Assembly: GCA_025980625.1 (NCBI GenBank)
Contig: JAICXG010000129.1
Location: forward strand, 1 to 7,896
Direction of reading: 5' to 3'
Origin: Chthoniobacterales bacterium
Lineage (GTDB): Bacteria; Verrucomicrobiota; Verrucomicrobiia; Chthoniobacterales; UBA10450
DNA length: 7,896 nucleotides
Below are positions 1 to 7,023 of this stretch, in pieces. Every line of letters begins with the position of its first letter. Positions within the stretch are counted from its first letter, which is position 1. A model generated the notes under the pieces. That model did no database searches. It was not told where the DNA came from and saw only the letters and a program-made list of their open reading frames with translations. The position numbers and the translations under genes are program-made.

Positions 1-1
1 C

Positions 2-346
2 CGCGAGGCGATCAGCGCGATCGAACACAACCTCGCGCAGGCTGGCCTGAGCGGTCGCGTTCGCAGACAGGATGTTGTCCATTTCCTCCGTCAGGCAAAC
101 CAGGCGGAAGCTTATGATTTGATTTTCGCCGATCCACCTTACGCCATATCGAAACTGGGCGATCCATTCACCCAGTTGCTCCTTCGCAACGAGCGCCTGC
201 CTCTTTCCCTAACGAGTGAAGGACTTTTTGTTCTCGAGAAACGCCCGGGCGAGCCTCTGCCGGAAAGTGATTTCTGGAAAGTTATCAGGCGTAAGACCTA
301 CGGCGCAACTGAAACCATATTTCTTCAGCGGAAATTCACGGAATGA
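2..346 (+). CDS. rsmD: 16S rRNA (guanine(966)-N(2))-methyltransferase RsmD, C-terminal part (5' end outside window)
   Basis: The frame is open from the window edge and ends at TGA 344-346, giving 114 visible residues. The sequence AYDLIFADPPYA carries the DPPY motif (motif IV) of N-methyltransferases acting on exocyclic amino groups. The flanking pattern (N-L..A.L..RV...D...FL before the motif, then LT..G.FVLEK and a final YG.T...F) matches the C-terminal half of the RsmD family. RsmD methylates G966 of 16S rRNA (E. coli numbering) with S-adenosylmethionine during small-subunit assembly, in the cytoplasm. The N-terminal AdoMet-binding glycine loop must lie upstream of the window. The stop overlaps the ATG of the next gene as ATGA, so the two are probably translationally coupled. 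One copy of the CCTAACGA word (208-215) encodes Leu-Thr near the end. Another DPPY-type RNA methyltransferase is possible but less likely. Confidence 0.85.
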   Translation, partial: REAISAIEHNLAQAGLSGRVRRQDVVHFLRQANQAEAYDLIFADPPYAISKLGDPFTQLLLRNERLPLSLTSEGLFVLEKRPGEPLPESDFWKVIRRKTYGATETIFLQRKFTE

Positions 347-1632
347 TCCGCTTCCTTTACAACCTGCTCTTCCCGTTCGCGCTCCTCTTCTTCCTCCCCG
401 GTTATATCGTGAAGATGTGCCGGCGCGGGAATTACCGGAATAAATTCGGGCAGCGCCTCGGCTTCTACGATCGAGAAACGCGCGCCCGGTTTGCGCAACA
501 GCGCCATAGCTGGATGCACGCGGTGAGTGTTGGCGAAGTTATGATCGCCTTGAAAGTGGCCGCGAAAATGAGGCAGCGTGAGCCGCAGTTGCGGATCGCG
601 CTCACCACCACCACTACGACCGGGTTCGCGCTCGCCAATCGCTCCGCCCCGGAATGGATCGAGGTGCTCTACACGCCGCTCGATTTCTGGCCGATCATGC
701 GCCGCGCTTTTGCCGTCATTCGACCGGCTCGGATCATTCTTGTCGAGGCCGAGATCTGGCCAAATCTCACCGCCATCGCGCATCACAGAAAAATTCCGCT
801 CGCCCTAATCAACGCCCGTTTGTCTGCGCGATCGGAAAACCGTTTCCGCAAATTCAATCTCTTCGTCAGGCCATTCTTCCATCGGCTTGATTTAATTTGC
901 GTGCAGGAGCCGGCAGATGTCGCGCGCTGGAAATCGTTAGGCGCCCGAGCCGACCGCATCCATGCCGTCGGCAGCATCAAGTTCGATCCCGAAGATGTCG
1001 CTCCGCGCCCGGAGCTCCCGCGGAGCGTTTTGCAGAAGCTCGGATTGCAAAATCGACGCATCCTTTTCGCCGGCAGCACTCATCCGGGCGAAGAAGCGAT
1101 TCTCGGCCGAATCTTTCTCCAGCTCCGATCCGAATTTCCCGACCTCCTTCTCCTCGTCGCACCGCGGCACGTCGAGCGAACAAGCGAAATTGCGGCCCAG
1201 CTCGGGAAGATTGGCCTAACGACAACGCGGCGGAGCAATCCGAATTCCGCCGCCGCGATCGATTGCCTGCTTCTCGATACCACCGGCGAACTCCGCGATT
1301 GGTACTGTGTCGCCAGCGTCGTCTTCATTGGCAAAAGCCTGACCGCACACGGCGGACAAAACCCAGTTGAAGCGATCGTCGCCGAACGTGCGGTTGTTTT
1401 TGGTCCGCACATGGAAAATTTCGCGGCGCTCGCTCGCACCCTGGTTGCGACCGGCGGCGCTTTCCAAGCGGAGAATAGCGCTCGCCTAACGACTACGTTG
1501 GCCGATCTGCTGCGCGACCCGGCGAAATGCCAGCATCTCGTTCGCCGCGCCCGTGCCGTTTTGGATCAGCATCGTGGCGCCACCAGCCGTAGCGCGAAAC
1601 TGTTGTCCGCGCTCGGCGTCTGCGCTGGTTGA
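343..1632 (+). CDS. waaA: 3-deoxy-D-manno-octulosonic acid (Kdo) transferase WaaA/KdtA
   Basis: This 429-residue protein matches the usual WaaA length (about 420-430). It transfers Kdo from CMP-Kdo to lipid IVA, the first step of LPS core assembly, on the cytoplasmic face of the inner membrane. Residues 3-23 are a hydrophobic N-terminal anchor. The AVSVGE motif (60-65) holds the glutamate expected to be the catalytic base, E65. TTTTTTG follows at 88-94, and YTPLD at 110-114 with VEAEIWPNL at 134-142. The C-terminal GT-B half has GSIKFD (210-215), AGSTHPGEE (243-251), VAPRHVER (272-279), GGQNPVEA (337-344) and GPHMENF (354-360), all typical of the CMP-Kdo-binding domain of family GT30. The ATG at 343 overlaps the rsmD stop (ATGA), and no strong Shine-Dalgarno is seen, so coupling is likely. 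Three exact copies of the CCTAACGA word lie inside. Whether it adds one or more Kdo residues cannot be told from sequence. Confidence 0.95.
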   Translation: MIRFLYNLLFPFALLFFLPGYIVKMCRRGNYRNKFGQRLGFYDRETRARFAQQRHSWMHAVSVGEVMIALKVAAKMRQREPQLRIALTTTTTTGFALANRSAPEWIEVLYTPLDFWPIMRRAFAVIRPARIILVEAEIWPNLTAIAHHRKIPLALINARLSARSENRFRKFNLFVRPFFHRLDLICVQEPADVARWKSLGARADRIHAVGSIKFDPEDVAPRPELPRSVLQKLGLQNRRILFAGSTHPGEEAILGRIFLQLRSEFPDLLLLVAPRHVERTSEIAAQLGKIGLTTTRRSNPNSAAAIDCLLLDTTGELRDWYCVASVVFIGKSLTAHGGQNPVEAIVAERAVVFGPHMENFAALARTLVATGGAFQAENSARLTTTLADLLRDPAKCQHLVRRARAVLDQHRGATSRSAKLLSALGVCAG

Positions 1633-1639
1633 AATTCGG

Positions 1640-1668
1640 TTGCAACCGCAGAGCGCGCCCGGGATATT
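1640..1668 (+). promoter_or_regulatory. Probable sigma70-type promoter of the tRNA-Glu gene
   Basis: TTGCAA at 1640-1645 (4/6 to the -35 consensus) and GATATT at 1663-1668 (4/6 to the -10 consensus) are separated by exactly 17 bases. Transcription would start around 1675, a few bases before the mature tRNA 5' end at 1680. The spacing and position fit a tRNA promoter; the individual hexamers are only moderate matches. The -35 sits in a 12-bp perfect palindrome, CGGTTGCAACCG (1637-1648), just after the waaA stop. Confidence 0.4.
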
Positions 1669-1679
1669 GCCCGCTCTCC

Positions 1680-1752
1680 GACCCTATCGTCCAGTGGCCT
1701 AGGACACCGCCCTTTCACGGCGGTAACACGGGTTCGAATCCCGTTAGGGTCG
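1680..1752 (+). tRNA. tRNA-Glu, anticodon TTC
   Basis: A complete cloverleaf can be drawn. The acceptor stem GACCCTA (1680-1686) pairs perfectly with TAGGGTC (1745-1751), with discriminator G1752. The anticodon stem CCGCC (1707-1711) pairs with GGCGG (1719-1723) around the loop CTTTCAC, which places anticodon TTC at 1714-1716. The T arm is ACGGG/CCCGT around TTCGAAT. The anticodon arm and T-loop closely resemble bacterial tRNA-Glu. CCA is not encoded (GCGA follows), so it would be added after transcription. The last nine bases overlap the end of the convergent pseudokinase gene on the other strand. Confidence 0.97.
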
Positions 1753-3024
1753 CGACTGATCTGAAGCAGGCGGTTTCGCTGAAATCACGACCGCCGATTT
1801 TGTGACGATCTCCACCATCGGACCGCTCGGCCCTTCCTCCGGCGGTGCTGGTTCATTCATCGGTGCAGGCTCCAACCCGGCCGTCGGCCCGAGCAATTGC
1901 GCGAGCGATTGGATTTGCGAGTCACCGCCGCGATCGAAACGAGAGGCACTCGGGAAGTTCATCGCCACTTTGTGCGCGCTGCCGGTCGTTTGACGAGCAG
2001 GCAAAGGGACGTTCGCCGAAGCAAATACTTTTCCGGATTTGATAGCCGTCGTGGTATCGATCAGGGCCGAGCAGGCGAGTGCCAAAATTGCCGCGGGCGC
2101 TGCAGCCGCGACCAATGTCACTCCAGCACGCTGCCACAGTGGTCGTTCGGCGCCTAGGACCGCTCGGAGAGGAAATGCTGCCACGCTATGCCTCAGCGTT
2201 TCCTCCGATTCCATGCTGGAGAGGCAGCCTTGAATTGCGAGTTCCAGCGCAGTCGAATCGAGCGGCCTTTCATCGCGGTTCTTCGCCAACATTCGCGCGA
2301 GCAAGTGAATGATGTGTTCAGGAACGCCGGGAATTTCGACGGGCCGCACCACTCCGTCGGCGCGAGCGGCCGGCGCGGCCCCGCTGAGCAGGAAGTACAG
2401 TGTTGCGCCGAGCGAGTAAACGTTGGAACGAAAGTCACTCGGCGCGCCGGCAAGTTGCTCGGGGCTGGCGAACGGCGCCGACTCGGCCGCGATTGCCAGC
2501 CGCAATGGATCAGCCAATTTGATCAAGGGATAGCCATCAAGGGTCGTCTGATCGGCCAGAATGATGAGATTGCCGGGATGAATCGAGGGCAGAGGAATGG
2601 CGTGTTCTCCCATCGCGCGCCACGCGCTTGTCACCTGCAAAGCGATGCCTAGCGCGCTCGCGATCGGCATTGCGCCGTCGTCCGCGACCCACGATTCAGC
2701 GTTGGGCCCGTCGCTCTGCTCGAGCGCATAAACCATCTGCCCATTCTCGATTCCAAATGCATAAAGCAGCGGAATGTTTGGATGCCGAATGCGGAGAGCC
2801 GCCCCGGCCGTTCGCTTCCTTTCTTCTCGTTCGCCAGCGCCTAACGACAAGAGCGGCACCAGCTCGAGCAAGATTTTTTTCCCTGACCCGACCTCCTCCG
2901 CCTCACAGCTGAACGGGCTGGAACGCGCTTCCCACCATTGCGCGTTCTTGGTCGTCGCGACGCGATATCTGCCGATGAAGACTCTCTCTTCCATACCAGG
3001 TCGGATCGGCTGAGGCGTCCCCAT
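1744..3024 (-). CDS. Membrane-anchored protein kinase-like protein, probable pseudokinase
   Basis: With ATG at 3022-3024 the protein has 426 residues. A Ser/Thr kinase fold is visible: IGRYRV at the start of the domain, LRIRHPNI near helix C, LPSIHPGNLIIL in place of the HRDLKPxN catalytic loop, LADP in place of DFG, FASPEQL (APE motif) and RSNVYSLGATLYFLLSG (subdomain IX). The beta-3 VAIK lysine appears to be replaced (KILLELVPL), and the catalytic HRD aspartate is absent, so phosphotransfer is unlikely. Residues about 300-322 form one hydrophobic segment (AGVTLVAAAAPAAILALACSALI), followed by about 100 residues rich in Ala, Pro and Ser that would lie outside the membrane. It is last in a same-strand run with tail-like genes, 231 bases after the LysM-like gene. 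Start choice: an in-frame TTG at 3105 would add 27 unlikely Cys-rich residues, and ATG 2992-2994 (416 aa) is also possible; none has a clear Shine-Dalgarno. Its TAA stop lies within the tRNA-Glu 3' end. Confidence 0.8.
   Translation of the reverse strand: MGTPQPIRPGMEERVFIGRYRVATTKNAQWWEARSSPFSCEAEEVGSGKKILLELVPLLSLGAGEREERKRTAGAALRIRHPNIPLLYAFGIENGQMVYALEQSDGPNAESWVADDGAMPIASALGIALQVTSAWRAMGEHAIPLPSIHPGNLIILADQTTLDGYPLIKLADPLRLAIAAESAPFASPEQLAGAPSDFRSNVYSLGATLYFLLSGAAPAARADGVVRPVEIPGVPEHIIHLLARMLAKNRDERPLDSTALELAIQGCLSSMESEETLRHSVAAFPLRAVLGAERPLWQRAGVTLVAAAAPAAILALACSALIDTTTAIKSGKVFASANVPLPARQTTGSAHKVAMNFPSASRFDRGGDSQIQSLAQLLGPTAGLEPAPMNEPAPPEEGPSGPMVEIVTKSAVVISAKPPASDQSRP
1769..1801 (+). 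terminator. Possible intrinsic terminator downstream of tRNA-Glu
   Basis: GGCGG (1769-1773) pairs with CCGCC (1791-1795). Inside it, TTTC (1774-1777) pairs with GAAA (1781-1784) around a 3-nt loop, leaving a bulge on the 3' side. The hairpin is followed by GATTTTG, which gives only a short T run. It lies 17 bases after the tRNA end and within the antisense of the pseudokinase C-terminal codons. The structure could end tRNA transcription, but the short T run makes this weak. Confidence 0.3.
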
Positions 3025-3076
3025 TCGGGTGGTGCAGCAGTCGAAACCAAGTATCTCGCTCCGACTGGAACAGCAG

Positions 3077-3105
3077 AGTATTGTTGGAAACAGCAGCGGA
3101 CGCAA
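3077..3105 (-). promoter_or_regulatory. Weak candidate promoter for the pseudokinase gene
   Basis: On the - strand, TTGCGT (3100-3105) and AATACT (3077-3082) are separated by 17 bases. The second matches the -10 consensus at 4/6, and the first matches the -35 only in its TTG. Transcription would begin near 3070, leaving a leader of about 46 bases before ATG 3024. It sits in the largest gap of the - strand gene run, where an internal promoter would be expected. Confidence 0.22.
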
Positions 3106-3129
3106 GACTTAACTCCATGCCAGTCTTGC
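3102..3129. promoter_or_regulatory. Perfect 8-bp inverted repeat upstream of the pseudokinase gene
   Basis: GCAAGACT (3102-3109) and AGTCTTGC (3122-3129) are exact reverse complements separated by 12 bases. The repeat overlaps the candidate -35 hexamer about 80 bases upstream of ATG 3024. It could be a dimeric regulator site or an RNA hairpin. No T run follows it on the - strand, so it is not a terminator. The role is inferred from position only. Confidence 0.35.
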
Positions 3130-3140
3130 TCTTGCGTTTC

Positions 3141-3148
3141 TCGTTAGG
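3141..3148 (-). repeat. Intergenic copy of the CCTAACGA word
   Basis: This is the only exact copy of the dispersed 8-mer lying outside a likely coding region. It falls in the 231-bp gap between the LysM-like gene and the pseudokinase gene, and reads GCGCCTAACGAG on the - strand. It shows that the word is not explained by protein constraints alone. Confidence 0.85.
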
Positions 3149-3191
3149 CGCCCGAGACACTGGCCGCATGATGCGCGAGCGGATAGGAGCG

Positions 3192-3216
3192 GCGGGACGG
3201 CAACGACCGTCGCCGC
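3192..3216. other. GC-rich hairpin in the gap between LysM-like and pseudokinase genes
   Basis: GCGGGACGG (3192-3200) pairs with CCGTC (3207-3211) plus CCGC (3213-3216), giving nine base pairs with one bulged G at 3212 and the loop CAACGA. It lies about 40 bases downstream of the LysM-like gene stop in the direction of transcription. No T run follows on either strand. It could stabilise the upstream mRNA 3' end or cause partial termination, but in GC-rich DNA such hairpins also occur by chance. Confidence 0.3.
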
Positions 3217-3255
3217 GAGTCGACCGACTGCTTACAAGCCAGAGGTGCGAGCGAG

Positions 3256-3810
3256 TCAGCCGCCGCCCAAACTGGTGGCGTTGGCTCTGAGGTTGGTAAT
3301 CCGGAACGTCTTGACCTCACTCGTCACTTTGTCGAGCGCCGCTGTCTCCGCTTCAAGCGCCGATGCCTGCTCTTTTGGCGCAGCCCTGGCCGCGCTCGCC
3401 GCGGCGGAAAACGTCTCTTTCAGGTCGGGCGTTTCTTTCACCAGATCTTTCGCCTGCTGACTCTTCAGCCACGTCTGCACCTGTTCGGCCTGGATGGTGA
3501 ATTCCTCCGAGCGCGCCTTCAGTGTCGCGCGCAGATTGGCCAGCGCGCTCTCCGCCTGCCGGAGCAATTCCTCCCCTAACGAACCGGCTGGGGGCGTCGA
3601 TTCGGTCGGGTCGAGCGCAAAATTATCCGGCACCACGATCGGCGTTCCCTTGTTCAGTTCGCCAATCTTACTGAGCTGCGGATTTAGGCGGAGCAACGCG
3701 GCTTCCATCTCCCTCTGGGTCGTTTTCGCGGTGTCTTTGCCCGGCTCGGCGAGCAGGCGTTTGGCCAGTGCACTGACGGTTTTCTCTCCTTTGAATTCGG
3801 CGATGTTCAT
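3256..3810 (-). CDS. LysM/tail-protein-X-like small protein with coiled-coil C-terminus
   Basis: This 184-residue protein begins MNIAEFKGEKTVSALAKRLL. The segment LLRLNPQLSKIGELNKGTPIVVPD (about 40-63) has the spacing of the second half of a LysM domain (a NP..., a G..I.VP ending), as in phage tail protein X and LysM proteins of contractile tail loci. From about residue 75 to 170 the sequence is Ala/Glu/Lys/Gln-rich, with few glycines, and probably forms a long helix or coiled coil. It ends in a flexible LGGG. There is no signal peptide or membrane segment, so it is probably cytoplasmic or part of a particle. The ATG at 3808-3810 has a good Shine-Dalgarno (AGGAG, about 9 bases upstream), one of the few in the window. 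It starts 30 bases after the DUF6519 gene stop, so it is probably co-transcribed. It might link a tail tube to a baseplate; that is inference. An unrelated structural protein is possible. Confidence 0.75.
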   Translation of the reverse strand: MNIAEFKGEKTVSALAKRLLAEPGKDTAKTTQREMEAALLRLNPQLSKIGELNKGTPIVVPDNFALDPTESTPPAGSLGEELLRQAESALANLRATLKARSEEFTIQAEQVQTWLKSQQAKDLVKETPDLKETFSAAASAARAAPKEQASALEAETAALDKVTSEVKTFRITNLRANATSLGGG

Positions 3811-3840
3811 TGCTTCTTCTCCTCTTGGATTGGTTATTCG

Positions 3841-6800
3841 TTAGGCACCAAAAACATTGAGCGCCTGCCAGGGCGCGGGCAGTGCGGCGTTGTTCACTAC
3901 GATTGATCCACCGACGATGTTGCCGACGACGCTGAAGCCGTTCTTGTTTGCAACCGTCAGGCTGAGCGCTTTCGTGTTTCGGGCGCTTTCCACCCGGTTG
4001 TTTGCCGCCACCACCGTATCTGCGCCTAACGAGACCGCCGTTTCCACCTTTTCGTCCACCTCCGCGCATTGATTGTCGCTGAAGCGACAACTGCCGGTGA
4101 CAACCACTTCTGCCAGCGGCCCGCGCCCATAGCCGTGGAGGGAGTTGCCGATCACGCCGGCTTGCTCGTTCGCCGGCGCCGCCGCCGCGAAAACGTTGAG
4201 GGTGGCAAGCTGCGCGAGGCGGGATGTTCGGGCGAGTCCGGTCAGCGGAACGAACCGGCTTACGCCCAATCCGGCGACCCGAATCGCGGCCCAGGGCGAA
4301 CCATCGTTAGGCTGAGGCGCTATCTGGCGCTTGATGAAATTGTCAGCGATCTCGACGTTCACAATCGGCCCGACGACAAAAATGGCCGCCGCCGGCTGCG
4401 AAAATTGCCCGGCCGGCGCGAGGTTCGTGATGCTGTTGTCGCTCACTCGCACATCGACGCAGTTGTCGATTCGGATCCCGGCGATCGCCCCCGAGATCGG
4501 TGAGTTGGTCCCAACCGCGCTGATCGCGTTATCCGAAACCGCGCCTTCGAAAACTCCACGAAGATAAATGGCGGAGATCTCGGCTGAACTCGCGCTCGTC
4601 GTGGCGGTGACGGCGATGTTGATCAGCTCGTTCGCCAGGACCTTCAGGCTGCCCGCCGCGCTGCCCGGTTGCATGATGATGCCGTTGCCGGCAATCGAGT
4701 TGAAAACGTTGCCCTCGATCATGGCGGAGACGAGCGAAGTCTCGATCGTCAGCCCATTCCCGGTCAGCCCCTGGAGGCGATTTCCCCTAACGACGATCGG
4801 CGAAAGGGCAAGGCTCAGTAGACCGTGCACGAGACGAATCCCATTTTGTCCGCCCGCGCCGAGATTCACCACCCGATTGTCACTGATCCGCACTCCGCCC
4901 GTGCCGATCACGATCCCGTCGCCTTTTGAAAGTGAGATCGTGTTGCCGCTGATCTCCAGTTCCGGAAAGGCAAAGCCGGTGGCGGAGATCCCGGCAATGC
5001 CGCTGCCGAAGATGAAGTTTCGCGCCAGGACCGTATCGCTCGTGTAGTAGCTCGACCCGGCGAGGACGATGCCGCTGTTGCTGCACTCGAGCAGATTCCG
5101 CTCGCAATAAAAGCTTTCGAGGAGCAGTGCGCCGGCGTCTTCTTTCTCGTTAGGCGCAAACGAGATCCCGCTCTGCGCGCGCAGGAAATTGTCCCGAATC
5201 CTGGTCAGGAGAAGGAAGCCTGCTTGAAGTGAAATTCCTGCGAGCGGTCCGTTCCCCTCGGCGGGCGGACTAACGATCAGTCGCTCGATCGTTGTCCCAA
5301 TGGAATTCTTGAGCGTGATGGCGGGCGCAACCGTGGTGCTCGCGATCGCGTGGATGGTGAAATAATCGAGCGTGCACCATTGCGCCTGCTCGATGATGAA
5401 GGCGGGATTGGCGCGCGGTTGAATCACAATCGTCGCCGCTCCCTGCCCGCGGATGCGAACGGCGAACGCGCCGATCAGCTGCACCGGCTTTTCTGCAAGG
5501 TTAAAGAGCCCTGGACCAAGACAAACCGTGCCCCCGGTTTTCAGAACCTGATTCACCGCCTGCTGGATCGTGAAAGTCCCCTCGTTATGCTGCTCGGCCG
5601 AGACGCAGAGCGTGCAGTCACAGCTCTGCGCGTCGCTTATCGGCGGCGGCCAGAATTTCCGGCAATCGAGCACCGCGTTCGGAAAGGTCACAAGCGCCAG
5701 CCGGCAATAATGATGATGCACTCCGCGTGGCGGCGCGGCCTCTAGTTCCTCGACCGATGCGTCCGCCGTCCGCACCGCGAAAATCCAGTAGTCGCCGGAG
5801 CGAAAAGCGCCGTCATTGGGTGCGGTCGTGAAAGTAACCTGGACTCCGTTCTCAAGGATCAGCGAAGTCCCGGGCGGTGGAACCTCGATCAAGCCGGTGC
5901 CGCCGGCCTCGTCCAGGTTGGTGTAGATGTTTCCGCCGCTGTCGCGCACCAAACCTTTTTGGTCCCAGCGTTTGATCCGGGTGTGCCGATCGGGATTGGT
6001 CAGGTTCTGGCCGTCCACCGGGAAGACGCCACTCGTTAGGCCATCCGCCAGGGTGATCGTACGACCAGCGTCGTCCACGCTCGCGATCTTGCGGATTTCG
6101 CCCGGCGCGAGCGAAAACTCCAGATTGTCATCGGAGATTTCGACCCAATCTCCGGGACTGAAACGGCGAACTGAATCCCAGACCAGACGATCAACCGTGA
6201 GCAGGTTGTTTCCCTCAATCTTGCTCACCCCGGCTGCGACGGATGCATTGTCGCGCGACCATTTGAAGGTTGCCGTTCCGGCCGGACCGGCCTGATGAAT
6301 TTCGACTCGGTAAGTTTGGTTCTCGAGGCCGCGATAACCGCCGCTCGGCGGGATGAGGCAGGGATCGTCGGGCGAAGCCACGCCGATCGCTTGGGTCGTT
6401 AGGCGACCGGCGGAGGGCCGAATGATGTCGAGCCAGCCCGGCACCTGCTCGTCCGGCGTCTCGCAGGTCGCGCCGTTGCCGACGTTAGGCAAAACCCGCA
6501 CCTGCCAGACGGTTTGCAGGCGCGTCGTGGTATCGGGCCCGCCGAGTGCGACTTCGCGCAAAGCCGGGTGCTCGACCGGCGTGACTTCACGCTCCCAAAC
6601 GTCGAGAAAGATCAGGTGCGGCCCGCCTTCCTCTGGCGCATCCGGCGCGCCGGCAAAATACGGCTGCTCCTGGTAGGGAATCGGATCGAGTCCGCGCGGT
6701 TCGCCCAGGACCGGATCGAATTCCTGGTCGCCCGTCCCGTGGTTCTCCGCCTGCAATCCATCGACATAAATCCGCCCACGGCCGATCGTTAGGCTGGTGC

Positions 6801-7008
6801 CGTTGATTTGGATTTCGAAGCCGCCAGGCGTTTCCAGTGGCACCACCCCGCGCCCGATGACGTCGATCGTTCCCGAGCGCCAGCGACGCTCCAGAATGTC
6901 GTTCCATTCATTCCAATCGGCGTCGAGCTGCACCCGACCCTGCTGCATCAGGACGCGGTTGAAATTGTTCGCGGGATCGAAGCGTTGCCGGCTGATGTCT
7001 GAGCTCAT
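3841..7008 (-). CDS. DUF6519-type protein with right-handed parallel beta-helix (phage-tail/injection-locus associated)
   Basis: This 1055-residue protein opens with MSSDISRQRFDPANNFNRVLMQQGRVQLDADWNE, the hallmark of DUF6519 proteins, which I recall from loci encoding baseplate-like proteins. The DUF-type region covers about residues 1-455 and includes LIFLDVWEREVTPVEHPALREVALGGPDTTTR and YRVEIHQAG...FKWSRDNAS. A Cys-rich link follows (C449, CDCTLC at 463-468, C496), around a GTFTIQQAVNQVLKTGGTVCLGPG block that begins a pectate-lyase-like helix. At least eleven beta-helix turns are visible, each with an [I/V]x[D/G]N-type corner: 604, 635, 661, 686, 708, 740, 764, 791, 824, 855 and 887, 22-33 residues apart. 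Weaker turns continue to about 1030. There is no signal peptide. It may be a spike, fibre or surface-binding part of a tail-like particle; the exact role is unknown. ATG 7006-7008 lies 15 bases after the upstream stop without a Shine-Dalgarno, which suggests coupling. It carries eight exact CCTAACGA words, one of which contains its TAA stop. Confidence 0.88.
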   Translation of the reverse strand: MSSDISRQRFDPANNFNRVLMQQGRVQLDADWNEWNDILERRWRSGTIDVIGRGVVPLETPGGFEIQINGTSLTIGRGRIYVDGLQAENHGTGDQEFDPVLGEPRGLDPIPYQEQPYFAGAPDAPEEGGPHLIFLDVWEREVTPVEHPALREVALGGPDTTTRLQTVWQVRVLPNVGNGATCETPDEQVPGWLDIIRPSAGRLTTQAIGVASPDDPCLIPPSGGYRGLENQTYRVEIHQAGPAGTATFKWSRDNASVAAGVSKIEGNNLLTVDRLVWDSVRRFSPGDWVEISDDNLEFSLAPGEIRKIASVDDAGRTITLADGLTSGVFPVDGQNLTNPDRHTRIKRWDQKGLVRDSGGNIYTNLDEAGGTGLIEVPPPGTSLILENGVQVTFTTAPNDGAFRSGDYWIFAVRTADASVEELEAAPPRGVHHHYCRLALVTFPNAVLDCRKFWPPPISDAQSCDCTLCVSAEQHNEGTFTIQQAVNQVLKTGGTVCLGPGLFNLAEKPVQLIGAFAVRIRGQGAATIVIQPRANPAFIIEQAQWCTLDYFTIHAIASTTVAPAITLKNSIGTTIERLIVSPPAEGNGPLAGISLQAGFLLLTRIRDNFLRAQSGISFAPNEKEDAGALLLESFYCERNLLECSNSGIVLAGSSYYTSDTVLARNFIFGSGIAGISATGFAFPELEISGNTISLSKGDGIVIGTGGVRISDNRVVNLGAGGQNGIRLVHGLLSLALSPIVVRGNRLQGLTGNGLTIETSLVSAMIEGNVFNSIAGNGIIMQPGSAAGSLKVLANELINIAVTATTSASSAEISAIYLRGVFEGAVSDNAISAVGTNSPISGAIAGIRIDNCVDVRVSDNSITNLAPAGQFSQPAAAIFVVGPIVNVEIADNFIKRQIAPQPNDGSPWAAIRVAGLGVSRFVPLTGLARTSRLAQLATLNVFAAAAPANEQAGVIGNSLHGYGRGPLAEVVVTGSCRFSDNQCAEVDEKVETAVSLGADTVVAANNRVESARNTKALSLTVANKNGFSVVGNIVGGSIVVNNAALPAPWQALNVFGA

Positions 7009-7023
7009 GACGGTAGGGTGATT

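Noticed and set aside
325..786. Long open frame (153 codons) antisense to waaA
   Set aside because: It overlaps a clear WaaA coding sequence completely, has low-complexity charged composition and no recognisable motif. It is a shadow frame of GC-rich DNA.
1637..1648. Perfect palindrome CGGTTGCAACCG after the waaA stop as a terminator
   Set aside because: It is a continuous palindrome with no loop and no T run, and it overlaps the likely -35 of the tRNA promoter. A role in ending waaA transcription is not supported.
1741..1748. CCGTTAGG in the tRNA as a member of the dispersed word
   Set aside because: It matches seven of eight bases but is part of the T stem and acceptor stem, which tRNA pairing explains. 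It is not counted as evidence for the word.
2188..2652. Open frame of 154 codons on the + strand, opposite the kinase-like gene
   Set aside because: The - strand frame shows kinase motifs in order; the + frame is Arg/Gly-rich without domains.
3025..3105. N-terminal extension of the kinase-like protein from a TTG codon
   Set aside because: The added residues are Cys-rich and unlike the domain that follows, no Shine-Dalgarno is present, and two ATG codons sit closer to the kinase domain. An extension cannot be fully excluded.
4069..5047. Open frames of 144 and 159 codons on the + strand opposite the DUF6519 gene
   Set aside because: The - strand encodes regular beta-helix repeats through the whole region, so the + frames are shadows.
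5582..5589. TCGTTATG as another copy of the word
   Set aside because: It has one internal mismatch; single-mismatch copies are expected by chance at this window length.
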